A program made the position numbers and the translations under genes. Of a stretch of 64,000 nt of DNA, positions 43,825-55,518 are shown piece by piece. Source of the stretch: Bradyrhizobium algeriense (GTDB lineage: Bacteria; Pseudomonadota; Alphaproteobacteria; Rhizobiales; Xanthobacteraceae); contig NZ_JAZHRV010000001.1 in the NCBI RefSeq assembly GCF_036924595.1, forward strand, positions 1,922,001 through 1,986,000. The letters are read 5' to 3'. The stretch's first letter is position 1; each line of letters opens with the position of its first letter. The notes beneath the pieces were generated by a model, which saw nothing but the letters and a program-made list of their open reading frames with translations, had not been told where the DNA came from and ran no database searches.

Positions 43825-46599
43825 CTAGCTGGCAAGCGCCAGCCGGATCATCCTGGCGAGTTCGGATTTGCGATAGGGCTTTGCCAGCAGCAGCACGCCG
43901 GAATCCAGGCGGCCATGATGGACGATGGCGTTCTCGGTATATCCCGATGTGAACAGGGTCTTGAGGCCCGGCCGCCGCTTCAGCGCTTCGTCGACGAGCT
44001 GGCGGCCGTTCATGATGCCGGGCATGATCACGTCGGTGAAAAGCAGGTCGATGGCGGGGACCTCGTCGATGAAGCGCAGGGCGTCGGAAGCGTTGGACGC
44101 CTCGAGCGTGGTGTAGCCCAGGCTCTCGATCTGAGTCATCACGTAGCGCCGCACCAGCGTATCGTCCTCGACGACGAGGACCGTTTCGTTGCCGCCCTCG
44201 ACATGCGCCGAGACCAGCGCTTCCGCCGTGGTCTGCTGCAATCCCGTCGCCCGCGGCAGGTAGATCTTGACGGAGGTGCCGTGGCCTTCCTCGCTGTAGA
44301 TCTTGACGTGACCGCCCGACTGCTTGACGAAGCCGAACACCATGCTGAGGCCAAGGCCGGTGCCCCGGCCGACCTCCTTGGTCGTGAAAAACGGTTCGAA
44401 TACCCGTTCGAGCAGCGCGGGCGAGATTCCGGAGCCGGTGTCGCTGACCGCGATCATCACGTAATTGCCGGTCGTGACCTCGTCGTGCATGCTCGCGTAG
44501 TTGTCGTCGAGGAAGACGTTGCTGGTCTCGAGCGCGAGCTTGCCGCCGTTGGGCATGGCATCGCGCGCATTTATTGCCAGGTTGAGAACGGCCGTCGTCA
44601 GCAGGTTTGGATCGGCCAGCGCGGTCCATGCATCTTCGGCCAATAGCGGCGTGATTTCGATGTTTTCGCCAAGCGTCGGGTGCAGCAGCTTCGCCGACTC
44701 CAGCACCAGCGCATTGACGTCGACTTCAACCGGCTGCAGCGGCTGCTTGCGGGCAAAGGCCAACAGGTGCTTGGTCAGGTTGGCCCCGCGTTCGGCGGCT
44801 TCGTCGATCAGCTTGGCGATGGCGGCGAGCTGGGGCTGATCGGCGACGGCTTCTTCCAGGATGCCGATGGTGCCCGTGATCACGGTCAGGATGTTGTTGA
44901 AGTCGTGCGCGACGCCACCCGTGAGCTGGCCGACCGCATCCATCTTCTGCGCATGCCGCAACTGGGCTTCCGCGGCCTGCTTTTCCGTCAGGTCGCGGCC
45001 GATGAAGAAGTGGCGGCGGACCGGCTCCGACCAGTTTCCGGTCCAGTTCAGCGCGACCGCCTTGCCCTCCTTGTTGACATAACGCGTCTCGAAATTGCGC
45101 TTGCTTTGCCCCCGTCGTCCCGCCCGCATCTCCCTGCGGGTGTGTTCGAGATCGTCGGGATGGATGAATTCGATCGCGCTGCGTCCGACCATGTCGGAGG
45201 GATGATAGCCAAGGATGGCAGTGACGCTCGGGCTGACCTGGATGAAATTCCCCGCGGAATCGGTCACGAAGATAAGGTCGTTCGATGACTCGAAGATGCG
45301 CCGCCGCTCCTCGATTTCCTGGCTGAGCGCCTGCTGTGTCCGCTTGCTCTCGGTGATGTCGTGCGCAGCTTTGGAAACGCCGACAATCTTGCCGGACGCG
45401 GTGCGGATGGGAGAAATGCTCAGCGAAACGTCGACGGTGCTGCCATCCTTGCGCATCCGCGACGTTTCGTAATGTGCAATCGGCTCGCCTCGGCCGATCC
45501 GTTCAATAATATTGCGTATCTCGTCGCGCCGGTCCGGCGGAACAATGAGATTGATGTGCCTGCCGATCGCCTCCGCGGCCGTGTAGCCGAACAGGCGTTC
45601 AGCGGCTCCGTTCCAACTCGTGATGGTGCCGTCCAGCAGTTTGGTGATGATGGCGTCGTTGGACGATTCCACGACAGCGCTAAAGAGGCTGTCGCGCTCG
45701 GTGCGAAGGTCTCTTTCAGAGGCGGCTTGCAGGCGCAATGATCCGAGCAGGCGGGCGAGCTTGGCCTGCAGGCCGACATTTTCGACGAGCAGGACGGCGA
45801 GCACGAAGCTCGCGGCAGAAAGGCCATAGATGCGGCCGAGATAGAAGCCGACGTCGAATCGCGCCACGTTCAGGATCGCCGACAGGGCGATGTCGAACAG
45901 CCAGGCGCACATCACCACCATCAGCCAGACGTCGAGGACGAAGTGCGGCCTGCGAAGCCACAGCACGATCAATGCAGCCAGGCTGAGGCACCATACGGTC
46001 GAGACCACTCCGAGCATGATGGGCGTGTAATGGCCGCCGCTCAGCAGGATCGGCAGACGGTCGTGCTGGGCGGTGACGAGCCAGGTGAATGCGGCCATCG
46101 CGGCACCGACCGCAACGATGCTCGCAACGACGGCCGCGCCGGTCGAACCCTGGATCTTCCGCTCGTTGTCCCTTGCCTTCAGCAAGGCATAGCCGAGGAC
46201 GAGCAGCGGAAAACCGCCGTGCCAGATCATGTAGAGCCAGACGGTGGTCTGCGTTCCCGCGCCGAGCAGGCCGCCGGGCGCGAACAGTCCGGGAAAGGTC
46301 AGCGCGTGGACGATGGCTGCCAGCGCCGTGAACAAATATCCGCTGGCGAGCAACAGCATCGCCCGCGAACGGGAAATCGAAAACTGCGAAAACAGCAGGA
46401 TGGCGGTGATCAGGTCGTTGATGGCGAGCGCGGACTGGTAGCTCGCAACGAATGCCGGGATCGGGGTGAGCGGCACGCCGGCAAATGGCACGGCGCAGGC
46501 GAACAGCACCGCTGAGACGCCGACCACGCCGAGCGCGGCCATACGATCGCGGCGCGTCGTCGGCATGGTCGAAAGAAAGATGTTGCGCTCGTCACCCAT
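43825..46599 (-). CDS. MASE4 membrane hybrid histidine kinase
   Basis: This 924-aa sensor has a MASE4-type N-terminal multi-helix membrane domain (about 15-285; LITAILLFSQF, then GYLFTALAAIVHALTFPG). Then come two PAS domains (about 300-420 and 430-540), HisKA (GGVAHDFNN, about residue 558), HATPase (about 655-780) and a receiver (about 803-916; LLFTDVIMPG). The ATG at 46599 is preferred over a TTG 15 bases upstream, as GGAG lies 7 nt before it. It is divergent from the single-receiver gene at 47043, with a repeat element between. Confidence 0.93.
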   Translation of the reverse strand: MGDERNIFLSTMPTTRRDRMAALGVVGVSAVLFACAVPFAGVPLTPIPAFVASYQSALAINDLITAILLFSQFSISRSRAMLLLASGYLFTALAAIVHALTFPGLFAPGGLLGAGTQTTVWLYMIWHGGFPLLVLGYALLKARDNERKIQGSTGAAVVASIVAVGAAMAAFTWLVTAQHDRLPILLSGGHYTPIMLGVVSTVWCLSLAALIVLWLRRPHFVLDVWLMVVMCAWLFDIALSAILNVARFDVGFYLGRIYGLSAASFVLAVLLVENVGLQAKLARLLGSLRLQAASERDLRTERDSLFSAVVESSNDAIITKLLDGTITSWNGAAERLFGYTAAEAIGRHINLIVPPDRRDEIRNIIERIGRGEPIAHYETSRMRKDGSTVDVSLSISPIRTASGKIVGVSKAAHDITESKRTQQALSQEIEERRRIFESSNDLIFVTDSAGNFIQVSPSVTAILGYHPSDMVGRSAIEFIHPDDLEHTRREMRAGRRGQSKRNFETRYVNKEGKAVALNWTGNWSEPVRRHFFIGRDLTEKQAAEAQLRHAQKMDAVGQLTGGVAHDFNNILTVITGTIGILEEAVADQPQLAAIAKLIDEAAERGANLTKHLLAFARKQPLQPVEVDVNALVLESAKLLHPTLGENIEITPLLAEDAWTALADPNLLTTAVLNLAINARDAMPNGGKLALETSNVFLDDNYASMHDEVTTGNYVMIAVSDTGSGISPALLERVFEPFFTTKEVGRGTGLGLSMVFGFVKQSGGHVKIYSEEGHGTSVKIYLPRATGLQQTTAEALVSAHVEGGNETVLVVEDDTLVRRYVMTQIESLGYTTLEASNASDALRFIDEVPAIDLLFTDVIMPGIMNGRQLVDEALKRRPGLKTLFTSGYTENAIVHHGRLDSGVLLLAKPYRKSELARMIRLALAS

Positions 46600-47042
46600 T
46601 GTCGTCTCCGGCAAACTGGCAACGAACGCGCCATGGCAATAGCTTCAAATTGGCAATAGTCTCAAACGCTGGAAAGTAATGTATTCAGCGCGGCCGGACA
46701 TCCAGCCGAAAGTCGGACGCCACCGGGATTGACGCCACCGGTATCGCTGCACCAAGTCTACGCTAGTGTCGCCCCGGCGGGAATCAACTCAAGTTATATA
46801 TTACCTGGCAATGCCTGGAGAGGAACTCGCTAGAGCATGATCCGGAAAAGTGGGTACCGGTTTTCCGAAAAGATCATGCGTAAATCAAAGAGATAGAGTG
46901 GGATGACGATTCGAAGAAAAGTCATCCCCCTCTAGGCGGGTAACCGCCTCTTTACCGACCGGCTGAATAATGCCCGCGGAACCGCCGAAAATACACGAAT
47001 TTTCATCGTAAGCTGTTCGCACGACCGATCCGGGAGGCTTCG
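46600..47042. other. intergenic region between two divergent signalling genes
   Basis: About 440 bp. It contains a palindromic repeat at 46831-46935 and, after it, a small hairpin (aggcgggtaaccgcct near 46934-46949). The promoters of both divergent genes must lie here. No coding frame is convincing. Confidence 0.6.
46831..46935. repeat. palindromic intergenic element (TAGAGCATGATCC type)
   Basis: This 105-bp element begins tagagcatgatccgg and ends catccccctctag. It contains an inner gatcatg arm and a second hairpin (gggatgac / gtcatccc). It is the full-length form of the repeat at 40036. Confidence 0.85.
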
Positions 47043-47438
47043 ATGCCCCGCGTGCTTGTTGTTGACGATCAGGCCGGCGTCCGTACGATCATTTCCATCG
47101 TGCTGCGCATCCATCAGTTCGAAATCGTCGAGGCAGAGAGCGCCGCATCCGCATTGAAGCTGTTCGAGGAAGCAAGCTTCGATCTTGCGATCGTCGATAT
47201 CTTTCTGCAGGGCACCAACGGCTCCGAACTGATCGCGATGCTGCGCGCCCGCGTGCCCGGTCTGCCCGTCATTGCGATTTCAGGAATGACCGCGCTGGAC
47301 TTTCTGTCGGAGACGCCTGAGCTCTCCGATGTGGTCTGCCTGCAGAAGCCGTTTCGTCCGCCGGATTTGATGCGCGCGATCGAAGCGGCGCAGGGATCGC
47401 GCCGGCCGTCGGCCGGTGCCGCCGCAGCGGCGCGATAG
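47043..47438 (+). CDS. single-domain response regulator
   Basis: This 131-aa receiver has all conserved residues: D8-D9, phospho-acceptor D52 (LAIVDIFLQG), Ser/Thr in AISGMT and Lys in CLQKPFRPP. It has no output domain, so it may carry phosphate between the kinases on either side. It is convergent with the HWE kinase gene, with a gap of about 30 bp, and divergent from the MASE4 kinase. Confidence 0.92.
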   Translation: MPRVLVVDDQAGVRTIISIVLRIHQFEIVEAESAASALKLFEEASFDLAIVDIFLQGTNGSELIAMLRARVPGLPVIAISGMTALDFLSETPELSDVVCLQKPFRPPDLMRAIEAAQGSRRPSAGAAAAAR

Positions 47439-47470
47439 TTCTTTCCATTGCTGATCCGTCAAGCGTAGGG

Positions 47471-48973
47471 TTACCGCCCCGCGCGTCGCAGGCCATTGCC
47501 GTCGGCGGTAGCCTCGAGCAGCGAAACCGGCTCGGCGGTAAACTGCCGATGCGGCAAGGGGACCGAGAGGCAACAAACGAGGCCCTCCCGGCGCCAGTCG
47601 AATTCGGCATGACCACCGAGCTGCGACTCGATGCTGGCAATCACGCTTCTGGTTCCGAACCCTCGCGATACCGGCTTCTCGACCGGCGGCCCGCCGGTCT
47701 CCACCCAAATGATCTTGAGAAGGCCCGCCTGGTCTTCCCAGCTCACCGACAGTCGGCCCAACAGCGCCGACAGGGCGCCGTACTTCGCCGAATTGGTGAC
47801 GAGTTCGTGCAGCGCCAGCGCGACGGTCTGGGCCGTCGCCGGCTCGAGCTGGACCTCCGGACCGGACAAGTCGATCTGTTCGCCGGTGGAATAGGGCGCC
47901 AGCTCCTCGTCGATCAGTTTTCTTATTTCGGCGCCTTGCCAGCTCGACAACGAGAGCACGGTGTGCACCCGCGCCAGCGCGTTGATCCGCCCTTCGACCG
48001 AACGGATATAGGTCTTCACGTTCTCGCCGCGCGTCAGCCGGACGATGGATTGCGCCAGCGCCAGCGCGTTCTTGGCACGGTGATCGACCTCCCGCGCCAG
48101 CAGGTTCTGCCGCTCCTCGGCCTGTTTGCGCTCGGTGATGTCGACGGTGACGCCGCTGACGCGGATGACACGGCCGCCCTTGTCGGTGCTTGCCGCCGCC
48201 GTGCCCGCGCACCAGCGCATCTCGCCATTCGGCCGGATGATGCGGAATTCCGCTTCGTATGATTTCGCGCCTCGGGCGAAGCTCGCCCACGCCTCGTGCA
48301 GTTCATGAACGTCGTCGGGGTGAAACAGCGCCTGGATATTGGCCGGCGTCAGCTCGAACTTGTGGGGATCGATGCCAAGGATCTGATACTGGCCTTCATC
48401 CCACATCCAGTCGCCATTGACCCAGTCCCAGTCCCAGGATCCCATCTTCCCGGCGGCTATCGCGAGACTGCGGCGCTGCTCGCTTTCCAAAAGCCTCGCG
48501 TGCGATTCCTCCAGTTCGGCGGTGCGGGCGCGAACGCGATCTTCGAGCTCGACGTTGAGGCGCTCGAGCTGGCGCGTCTTGCGATAGAGCTCCGCGAACA
48601 CCTTGATCTTGGCGCGCAACACCTCCGGCACGACGGGCACCGGAACATAGTCGACCGCACCCATTTCGTAGCCGCGCAGCCGGTCGATGTCGCTGACTTG
48701 GATGGCGGAGATGAATATCATCGCCGTCTTCTGGAAGCGGGGGTGTTCGCGGATCATCGCGGCCAGTTCGAACCCGTCCAGTTCGGGCATGCAGACGTCG
48801 ACCAGGATGATCGCGACGTCGTTCTTGAGCAGGAACTCAAGCGCTTCACGCCCGGACGAAGCCTTGACCAGATTCTCGCCGAGTTCCGTCAGGATGACTT
48901 CATAGGCGAGCAGCTTCGCCGGCTGATCGTCAACCAGAAGAATGTTTACCTTGTCTTGGTCTATCATCTGCAT
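47471..48973 (-). CDS. HWE-family histidine kinase with receiver and PAS domains
   Basis: This 500-aa soluble protein has a receiver (about 8-130, D59 in [12 protein letters not shown]), a coiled coil (about 135-165), a PAS domain (about 170-285) and an HWE/HisKA_2 kinase ([20 protein letters not shown], about residue 295 onward; N box [15 protein letters not shown]; later WVETGGPP). It starts 7 bp after the poly-HAMP kinase stop, on the same strand, so it is in an operon with it. It could receive phosphate from that kinase through its receiver. Confidence 0.92.
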   Translation of the reverse strand: MQMIDQDKVNILLVDDQPAKLLAYEVILTELGENLVKASSGREALEFLLKNDVAIILVDVCMPELDGFELAAMIREHPRFQKTAMIFISAIQVSDIDRLRGYEMGAVDYVPVPVVPEVLRAKIKVFAELYRKTRQLERLNVELEDRVRARTAELEESHARLLESEQRRSLAIAAGKMGSWDWDWVNGDWMWDEGQYQILGIDPHKFELTPANIQALFHPDDVHELHEAWASFARGAKSYEAEFRIIRPNGEMRWCAGTAAASTDKGGRVIRVSGVTVDITERKQAEERQNLLAREVDHRAKNALALAQSIVRLTRGENVKTYIRSVEGRINALARVHTVLSLSSWQGAEIRKLIDEELAPYSTGEQIDLSGPEVQLEPATAQTVALALHELVTNSAKYGALSALLGRLSVSWEDQAGLLKIIWVETGGPPVEKPVSRGFGTRSVIASIESQLGGHAEFDWRREGLVCCLSVPLPHRQFTAEPVSLLEATADGNGLRRAGR

Positions 48974-48980
48974 ACGCCGG

Positions 48981-51900
48981 TCAGCGGTGTAGCCACATTC
49001 GAATGGCGAGCAGCAACTGCTCGGTATTGACGGGTTTTGCGAGATAGTCCGAAGCGCCGGCTTCGAGACATTTCTCGCGGTCGCCCTTCATCGCCTTGGC
49101 GGTCAGCGCGATGATCGGAAGGCGGCCAAGGGACGGGTTTTGCCTGATGACGCCGATGGTCTGATATCCGTCCATCTGCGGCATCATGATATCCATCAGC
49201 ACGATTGCGATATTCGGATTGGACTCGACCAGCGCAACGGCTTCATTGCCGGTCGTAGCTGTCAGCACCTTCATGCCGCGCCGTTCTAATACGCTCGACA
49301 GCGCAAAGATGTTCCGGGCGTCATCGTCCACCAGAAGTGCGGTTTTGCCAACGAGATCCTCATCGGAGCTATTGAGCTTTTCGAGCATTCTCTGCTTCTC
49401 GGCTGGCAATTCCGTGATCACACGGTGTAAAAACAGCGACGTTTCGTCGAGCAGGCGTTCCGGCGACTCCACGCCTTTCACCACGATGCTCCTCGCCATG
49501 GTGTGAAGTTCCGCATCCTCCTCGGCTGAAAGTTCCCGCCCCGTGAATACCACGACGGGCACGCTCGATAGCGCGTCGTCGTTGCGAAGCCGGTCGAGCA
49601 CTTCGAAGCCGCTCATGTCGGGCAGCCGCAAATCCAGCACGACGCAGTCGCAAGGCTGGTTCCGCATTGTCGAGAGCGCATCGGCGCCGGTATCGGCGGT
49701 GAGAATCTCGATGTCGTCGTGGCCGAGCAGTTCGGTGATGCTCATTTGTTCGGCGGCGTTGTCTTCCACGATCAGAAGGCGCTTGCGGCGAGGTTTTGCG
49801 TATTCCTTGATCTGCGACAGCGCCGCGCTGACGCCCTCCGTCGTTGTCGGCTTGTTGACGAAGGAGAACGCGCCGCGCGCCAGGGCATGCTGGCGGTCTT
49901 CGTCGAGCGTGATGATCTGCACCGGAATGTGGCGCGTCAGCGGATTGTGCTTGAGCTGGCTCAGCACGGTCCAGCCCAGCATGTCCGGCAGGAACACGTC
50001 GAGCGAAACCGCGGTCGGCTGGAACTGCTTGGCGAGTTCGAGCGCTTCCGCACCGCGGCTGGCGACCAGCACCTTGAAGCCCTTGTCGCGCGCCAGATCG
50101 ATCAGCACCCGCGCATAATGCAGATCGTCTTCGACGATCAGCAGGATGGTATCTCCTGGTTCGAGGTTGAGCCGGTCATCCGGCAACTGTTCGATGACCC
50201 GCTCCTGTGCTGCGACCTGCAGCGCCGGCGCACCAGCGAACGGCGACGAGGCAGGGGCCCGGGGCGCGACCGTGGGGCCGGAATATGTCAGCGGCAGATA
50301 GAGCACGAAAGTGCTGCCTTTGCCTGGGGCGCTGCGCAGATGAATTTCGCCGCCGAGCAGGCTCGCGAGTTCGCGGCTGATGGCAAGGCCAAGGCCGGTG
50401 CCGCCGTATTTGCGGCTGGTGCCGGCATCCGCCTGCTGGAACGCCTCGAAGATCAGTTTCTGTTTCTCCAGGGGAATGCCGATGCCGGTGTCGGTCACCT
50501 CGAAGGCGACGACGGCGGGTGCGTGATTGAGGATCGGGTGCTCGGCGCTCCAGCCGCCGACGGCGGCCGATACGGTCATCTTGACGCCGCCCTCCGCGGT
50601 GAACTTGAACGCGTTCGACAGCAGGTTTTTCAAAACCTGCTGCAGACGTTTCGAATCGGTGACCATGCTGCGGGCGAGATTCTCGTCGACCTCGACGCTG
50701 AACGAAAGTTGGCGGTTCTCGGCTTCGTGGCGGAACGGGCGGCCGACGGTCTCCAGAAGGCTCGACGTCAGGATCTCCTCGGCATCGACCGTCACGGTGC
50801 CGGATTCGATCTTCGACAGATCGAGAATGTCGCTGATCAGGTTGAGCAGGTCGGTGCCGGCGCCGTGGATGGTGCGGGCGAATTCGACCTGTTTTGCCGA
50901 CAAATTGCCGTCCGGATTTTCGGTGAGCTGCTGGCCGAGGATCAGGATGCTGTTGAGCGGCGTGCGCAGCTCATGCGACATGTTGGCGAGGAATTCGGAC
51001 TTGTACTTCGAGGTCAGCGAAAGCTCGGTCGCCTTTTCTTCGAGCGCGCGGCGGGCCTGTTCGATTTCCTGGTTCTTTCTTTCCACCTCGACGTTGCGCT
51101 CGGCAAGCTGCTGGGCCTTCTGTTCGAGCTGTTCGTTGGTCTGCTGCAGTTCCTTCTGCTGCGTCTGCAATTCGCCGGCGAGTTGTTGGGACTGTTTCAG
51201 CAGGCCCTCGGTCTGCATCGTGGCCTCGATCGAGTTGAGCACGATGCCGATAGAGTCGGTGAGCTGTTCGAGGAAGGTCATCTGCGAGGTCGTGAACGAA
51301 CTGATCGAAGACAGTTCGATCACCGCCTTGACCTGGTTTTCGAACAATACCGGAAGCACGACGAGATTCCTCGGAATGACGCGCAGCAGCGCCGAATTGA
51401 TCGGCGCCGTATCGGTCGGGATGTCCGACACCAGCCGCTGGCGCTTGTCCATCGCGCACTGGCCGATCAGCCCTTCGCCGAATTGAACGACCAGCGGGTG
51501 GGGATTGGCGCTATCGCCCGCATAGGCGGAGAGCAGGCGCAATTGTGGGCTATCGGGATTCTCGGTCTGATAGATCGCGCCCATATGCGCGTTGACCAGC
51601 GGCGCCAGTTCGGTCAGCAGCAGCCGGCCGACGGTCGTGAGGTCGCGCTGCCCCTGCAGCATGTTGGTGAAGCTGGCGAGGTTGGTCTTCAGCCAGTCCT
51701 GTTCGGTATTCACCTGCGTCGTCAGACGCAGGTTGCCGATCATCGTATTGATGTTGTCTTTGAGTTCGGCCATTTCGCCGCGGGCGTCGACCTGGATGGA
51801 GCGGGTCAGGTCGCCCTTGGTCACGGCGGTCGCCACCTCGGCGATCGCGCGCACCTGTGAGGTCAGGTTGGCGGCGAGCAGGTTGACGTTGCCGGTGAGG

Positions 51901-54900
51901 TCCTTCCAGGTGCCGGCGGCGCCGGGCACGTTGGCCTGGCCGCCGAGGCGTCCCTCGACGCCGACTTCGCGCGCCACGCTGGTGACCTGATCGGCGAAGG
52001 TAGCCAGCGTCTCGGTCATGTTGTTAATGGTGTCGGCAAGGGCTGCGACTTCGCCCTTCGATTTCACCGTCAGGTTCTGCTTCAGGTCGCCGTCGGCGAC
52101 CGCCGTCACGACCTTGACGATGCCGCGCACCTGTTCGGTCAGATTGGCGGCCATGAAGTTCACGGTGTCGGTGAGGTCCTTCCAGGTGCCGGCGACGCCG
52201 GGGACCTGCGCCTGACCGCCGAGCTTGCCCTCGGTGCCGACTTCGCGCGCCACGCGCGTCACTTCGCCGGCAAAGGCGTTGAGCTGATCGACCATCGTGT
52301 TGATGGTGTTTTTCAACTCGAGGATTTCGCCCTTCACGTCCACGGTGATCTTGCGCGACAGGTCGCCGCGGGCCACGGCGGTGGTGACTTCGGCGATGTT
52401 GCGGACCTGCGTGGTGAGGTTGGCTGCGAGCAGGTTGACGTTGTCGGTCAAGTCCTTCCAGGTGCCGGCGACGCCGGGCACCACAGCCTGGCCGCCGAGC
52501 CGCCCCTCGGTGCCGACCTCGCGCGCCACGCGCGTCACTTCGGCGGCAAAGGAGCGGAGCTGCTCGACCATCGTGTTCAGGGTATCCTTCAGCAGCAGGA
52601 TTTCGCCGCGGACGTCGACCGTGATCTTCTTCGACAGGTCGCCGCCGGCGATGGCGGTGGCGACTTCGGCAATGTTGCGGACCTGCGCGGTCAGGTTCGA
52701 AGCCATGAAGTTGACGTTGTCGGTGAGGTCTTTCCAGGTGCCGGCCACTTGAGGCACCTGGGCCTGGCCGCCGAGTTTGCCTTCGGTGCCGACCTCGCGC
52801 GCCACGCGGGTGACTTCGGAGGCGAAGGCGTTGAGCTGGTCGACCATCGTGTTGACGGTGTTCTTCAGTTCCAGAATTTCGCCCTTGACGTCGACGGTGA
52901 TCTTCTTCGACAGGTCGCCCTTCGCCACCGCCGTGGTCACCTCGGCGATGTTGCGGACCTGGCCGGTGAGGTTGCCGGCCATCGAGTTGACGTTATCCGT
53001 CAGGTCCTTCCAGGTGCCGGCGACGCCGGGCACGTTGGCTTGACCACCCAATCGTCCCTCGGTGCCGACCTCGCGCGCCACGCGCGTCACTTCGCCGGCG
53101 AAGCGATTGAGCTGGTCGACCATCGTGTTCAGCGTTTCCTTGAGCTGCAGGATCTCGCCGCGCACGTCCACGGTGATCTTGCGCGACAGGTCGCCGCCGG
53201 CGATCGCGGTCGCGACCTCGGCGATGTTGCGGACCTGCGCCGTCAAATTGCCGGCCATCGAGTTCACGCTGTCGGTGAGATCCTTCCAGGTGCCGGCGAC
53301 GCCGGTCACCTGGGCCTGGCCGCCGAGCTTGCCGTCGGTGCCGACTTCGCGCGCGACGCGGGTCACTTCGCTCGCAAAGGCGTTGAGCTGGTCCACCATC
53401 GTATTGAGCGTTTCCTTCAACTGAAGAATTTCGCCCGAGACGTTGACAGTGATCTTCTTCGACAGGTCGCCCTTCGCCACCGCGGTCGCGACTTCGGCGA
53501 TGTTGCGGACCTGAGCGGTGAGGTTGCCGGCCATCGAATTGACGTTGTCGGTGAGGTCCTTCCAGGTGCCGGCGACGCCGCGCACGTTGGCCTGGCCGCC
53601 GAGCTTGCCTTCGGTGCCGACTTCGCGCGCGACGCGGGTCACTTCGCCGGCAAAGGCGTTGAGTTGGTCCACCATCGTGTTGATGGTGTCCTTCAGTTCG
53701 AGGATTTCACCGCGCACGTCGACGGTGATCTTCTTCGACAGGTCGCCATTGGCGACCGCGGTCGTCACTTCGGCGATGTTGCGGACCTGCGCCGTCAGGT
53801 TGGAAGCCATCGAGTTGACGCTCTCGGTGAGGTCCTTCCAGGTGCCGGCGACACCGAGCACGTTGGCCTGACCGCCGAGCCGTCCCTCGGTGCCGACTTC
53901 GCGCGCCACGCGCGTCACTTCGCCCGCGAAGGCGTTGAGCTGGTCGACCATCGTGTTGAGCGTTTCCTTCAACTGAAGGATTTCGCCCGACACGTTCACG
54001 GTGATCTTCTTGGAAAGGTCGCCGCCGGCGATGGCGGTCGCGACGTCGGCGATGTTGCGGACCTGCGCCGTCAGGTTGGAGGCCATGAAGTTGACGTTGT
54101 CGGTGAGGTCCTTCCAGGTGCCGGCGACGCCGGGGACCTGGGCCTGACCGCCGAGCTTGCCTTCGGTGCCGACCTCGCGCGCCACGCGCGTCACTTCGGA
54201 GGCGAACGAGTTGAGCTGGTCGACCATCGTGTTGATGGTGTCCTTCAGCTCCAGGATTTCGCCGCGGACGTCGACCGTGATCTTGCGCGAGAGGTCGCCG
54301 CGGGCCACCGCCGTGGTGACGTTGGCGATGTTGCGGACCTGCGCGGTGAGGTTGCCGCACATCGCATTGACGGAGTCGGTCAGATCCTTCCAGGTGCCGG
54401 CGACGCCGGGGACGATCGCCTGGCCGCCGAGCTTACCATCGGTGCCGACTTCGCGCGCCACGCGGGTCACTTCGGAAGCGAAGGATCGAAGTTGATCCAC
54501 CATCGTATTGATGGCTTCCTTGAGCTGCAGGATCTCGCCGCGGACGTCCACCGTGATCTTCTTCGACAAGTCGCCATTGGCCACCGCGATGGTGACCTCG
54601 GCGATGTTGCGGACCTGGCCGGTCAAATTGTTGGCCATCGAGTTGACGCTCTCGGTCAGGTCTTTCCAGACGCCCGTCACTTCCGGGACCTGGGCCTGGC
54701 CGCCGAGCTTGCCCTCGGTGCCGACCTCGCGCGCCACGCGCGTCACTTCCGAGGTAAACACGGAAAGCTGCTTGATCATCGTGTTGACGATGTTGGCCGA
54801 CTGCAAGAATTCGCCGCCAAGTGGGCGGCCGTCGACGTCGAGCTGCACGGTCTGTAGTAGATTGCCCTGGGCAACGGCGGCGACCGCGCGCGTGACTTCG

Positions 54901-55268
54901 CGGGTCGGCCACAGCAGGTCGTCGATCAGCGTGTTGACGGATCCCTCCATGTCCGCCCACGATCCGCTCGACAGGTCGAACTTGACGCGCTGCCGCGTCT
55001 TGCCTTCGCGGCCGACGACCTGGCCGACGTGCTCCAGTTGCTGCGCCATTCGCTGGTTGGCGGCGACGATTTCGTTGAAGGTGTCGGCGATCTTGCCCTC
55101 GATGCCGAGGTGATCGCCGGTCATCCGTACCGAGAAATCACCCGCGCGCATTGCCTGCAAGGCGTGCAGCAGATCCTGCATCGGATCGGACGTGCCGTTG
55201 GTGGTGGCTGGTTGGGCTTTGGCGACCCGGCGAACGGAGGGTGATGCCCCAGGGGAAAGGTCACTCAT
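48981..55268 (-). CDS. soluble hybrid histidine kinase with eleven HAMP-type repeats
   Basis: This very large protein (2095 aa) has no membrane helix. After an N-terminal HAMP-like start come eleven 92-aa repeats, each with a [19 protein letters not shown] block and a [13 protein letters not shown] block, forming a long poly-HAMP rod. Then follow a GAF domain (about 1170-1320), a long coiled coil, HisKA ([15 protein letters not shown], about 1425), HATPase (about 1540-1655) and three receivers (about 1700-1805, 1825-1930, 1975-2090; e.g. [13 protein letters not shown]). The architecture resembles group III fungal-type osmosensing kinases (Nik1-like). The ATG at 55268 is preceded by AGGAAAC. 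Confidence 0.94.
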   Translation of the reverse strand: MSDLSPGASPSVRRVAKAQPATTNGTSDPMQDLLHALQAMRAGDFSVRMTGDHLGIEGKIADTFNEIVAANQRMAQQLEHVGQVVGREGKTRQRVKFDLSSGSWADMEGSVNTLIDDLLWPTREVTRAVAAVAQGNLLQTVQLDVDGRPLGGEFLQSANIVNTMIKQLSVFTSEVTRVAREVGTEGKLGGQAQVPEVTGVWKDLTESVNSMANNLTGQVRNIAEVTIAVANGDLSKKITVDVRGEILQLKEAINTMVDQLRSFASEVTRVAREVGTDGKLGGQAIVPGVAGTWKDLTDSVNAMCGNLTAQVRNIANVTTAVARGDLSRKITVDVRGEILELKDTINTMVDQLNSFASEVTRVAREVGTEGKLGGQAQVPGVAGTWKDLTDNVNFMASNLTAQVRNIADVATAIAGGDLSKKITVNVSGEILQLKETLNTMVDQLNAFAGEVTRVAREVGTEGRLGGQANVLGVAGTWKDLTESVNSMASNLTAQVRNIAEVTTAVANGDLSKKITVDVRGEILELKDTINTMVDQLNAFAGEVTRVAREVGTEGKLGGQANVRGVAGTWKDLTDNVNSMAGNLTAQVRNIAEVATAVAKGDLSKKITVNVSGEILQLKETLNTMVDQLNAFASEVTRVAREVGTDGKLGGQAQVTGVAGTWKDLTDSVNSMAGNLTAQVRNIAEVATAIAGGDLSRKITVDVRGEILQLKETLNTMVDQLNRFAGEVTRVAREVGTEGRLGGQANVPGVAGTWKDLTDNVNSMAGNLTGQVRNIAEVTTAVAKGDLSKKITVDVKGEILELKNTVNTMVDQLNAFASEVTRVAREVGTEGKLGGQAQVPQVAGTWKDLTDNVNFMASNLTAQVRNIAEVATAIAGGDLSKKITVDVRGEILLLKDTLNTMVEQLRSFAAEVTRVAREVGTEGRLGGQAVVPGVAGTWKDLTDNVNLLAANLTTQVRNIAEVTTAVARGDLSRKITVDVKGEILELKNTINTMVDQLNAFAGEVTRVAREVGTEGKLGGQAQVPGVAGTWKDLTDTVNFMAANLTEQVRGIVKVVTAVADGDLKQNLTVKSKGEVAALADTINNMTETLATFADQVTSVAREVGVEGRLGGQANVPGAAGTWKDLTGNVNLLAANLTSQVRAIAEVATAVTKGDLTRSIQVDARGEMAELKDNINTMIGNLRLTTQVNTEQDWLKTNLASFTNMLQGQRDLTTVGRLLLTELAPLVNAHMGAIYQTENPDSPQLRLLSAYAGDSANPHPLVVQFGEGLIGQCAMDKRQRLVSDIPTDTAPINSALLRVIPRNLVVLPVLFENQVKAVIELSSISSFTTSQMTFLEQLTDSIGIVLNSIEATMQTEGLLKQSQQLAGELQTQQKELQQTNEQLEQKAQQLAERNVEVERKNQEIEQARRALEEKATELSLTSKYKSEFLANMSHELRTPLNSILILGQQLTENPDGNLSAKQVEFARTIHGAGTDLLNLISDILDLSKIESGTVTVDAEEILTSSLLETVGRPFRHEAENRQLSFSVEVDENLARSMVTDSKRLQQVLKNLLSNAFKFTAEGGVKMTVSAAVGGWSAEHPILNHAPAVVAFEVTDTGIGIPLEKQKLIFEAFQQADAGTSRKYGGTGLGLAISRELASLLGGEIHLRSAPGKGSTFVLYLPLTYSGPTVAPRAPASSPFAGAPALQVAAQERVIEQLPDDRLNLEPGDTILLIVEDDLHYARVLIDLARDKGFKVLVASRGAEALELAKQFQPTAVSLDVFLPDMLGWTVLSQLKHNPLTRHIPVQIITLDEDRQHALARGAFSFVNKPTTTEGVSAALSQIKEYAKPRRKRLLIVEDNAAEQMSITELLGHDDIEILTADTGADALSTMRNQPCDCVVLDLRLPDMSGFEVLDRLRNDDALSSVPVVVFTGRELSAEEDAELHTMARSIVVKGVESPERLLDETSLFLHRVITELPAEKQRMLEKLNSSDEDLVGKTALLVDDDARNIFALSSVLERRGMKVLTATTGNEAVALVESNPNIAIVLMDIMMPQMDGYQTIGVIRQNPSLGRLPIIALTAKAMKGDREKCLEAGASDYLAKPVNTEQLLLAIRMWLHR
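51960..54740 (-). repeat. 276-bp tandem repeats encoding HAMP-type units
   Basis: Eleven copies of a 276-bp unit lie inside the preceding gene in direct orientation. They are similar enough at DNA level to invite recombination. The unit boundaries follow the protein repeat (92 residues), so they are coding and not a CRISPR array. Confidence 0.93.
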
Positions 55269-55470
55269 GGTGTTTCCTCGACCAGTTCGCGCGCAAATCA
55301 CTTAGGCTGAAATGCGATTTCACAGATAGAACCGCTGCCCCACCGGCAGATCAAGTTGGAATAACGGTTAAGGTCGAGAAATCAATGACATGGAACTCAG
55401 CCCAGTTTGCTCAATGCGGCGGGAACCCAATTGTTCCCGCGATCGGAAAATTATCTGGAACCCAAAATGA

Positions 55471-55496
55471 AAACGCCCCGGCAAGCCGGGGCGTTT
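55471..55496 (-). terminator. Rho-independent terminator after livK
   Basis: A perfect 12-bp stem (aaacgccccggc / gccggggcgttt) with a 2-nt loop begins 22 bp after the livK stop. On the minus strand it continues into a T-run. Confidence 0.92.
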
Positions 55497-55518
55497 GAGG
55501 TTCTGATCGACGAGGGGC

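Noticed and set aside
51960..54740. Regular repeats considered as a CRISPR array
   Set aside because: The unit is 276 bp, lies wholly in frame inside a kinase gene and encodes HAMP-type domains. There are no short repeats with unique spacers and no cas genes.
49719..54857. Two long plus-strand open frames opposite the poly-HAMP kinase
   Set aside because: High GC and the repeat structure of the real minus-strand gene keep the opposite frame open. The products are His/Arg/Gly-rich without family similarity.
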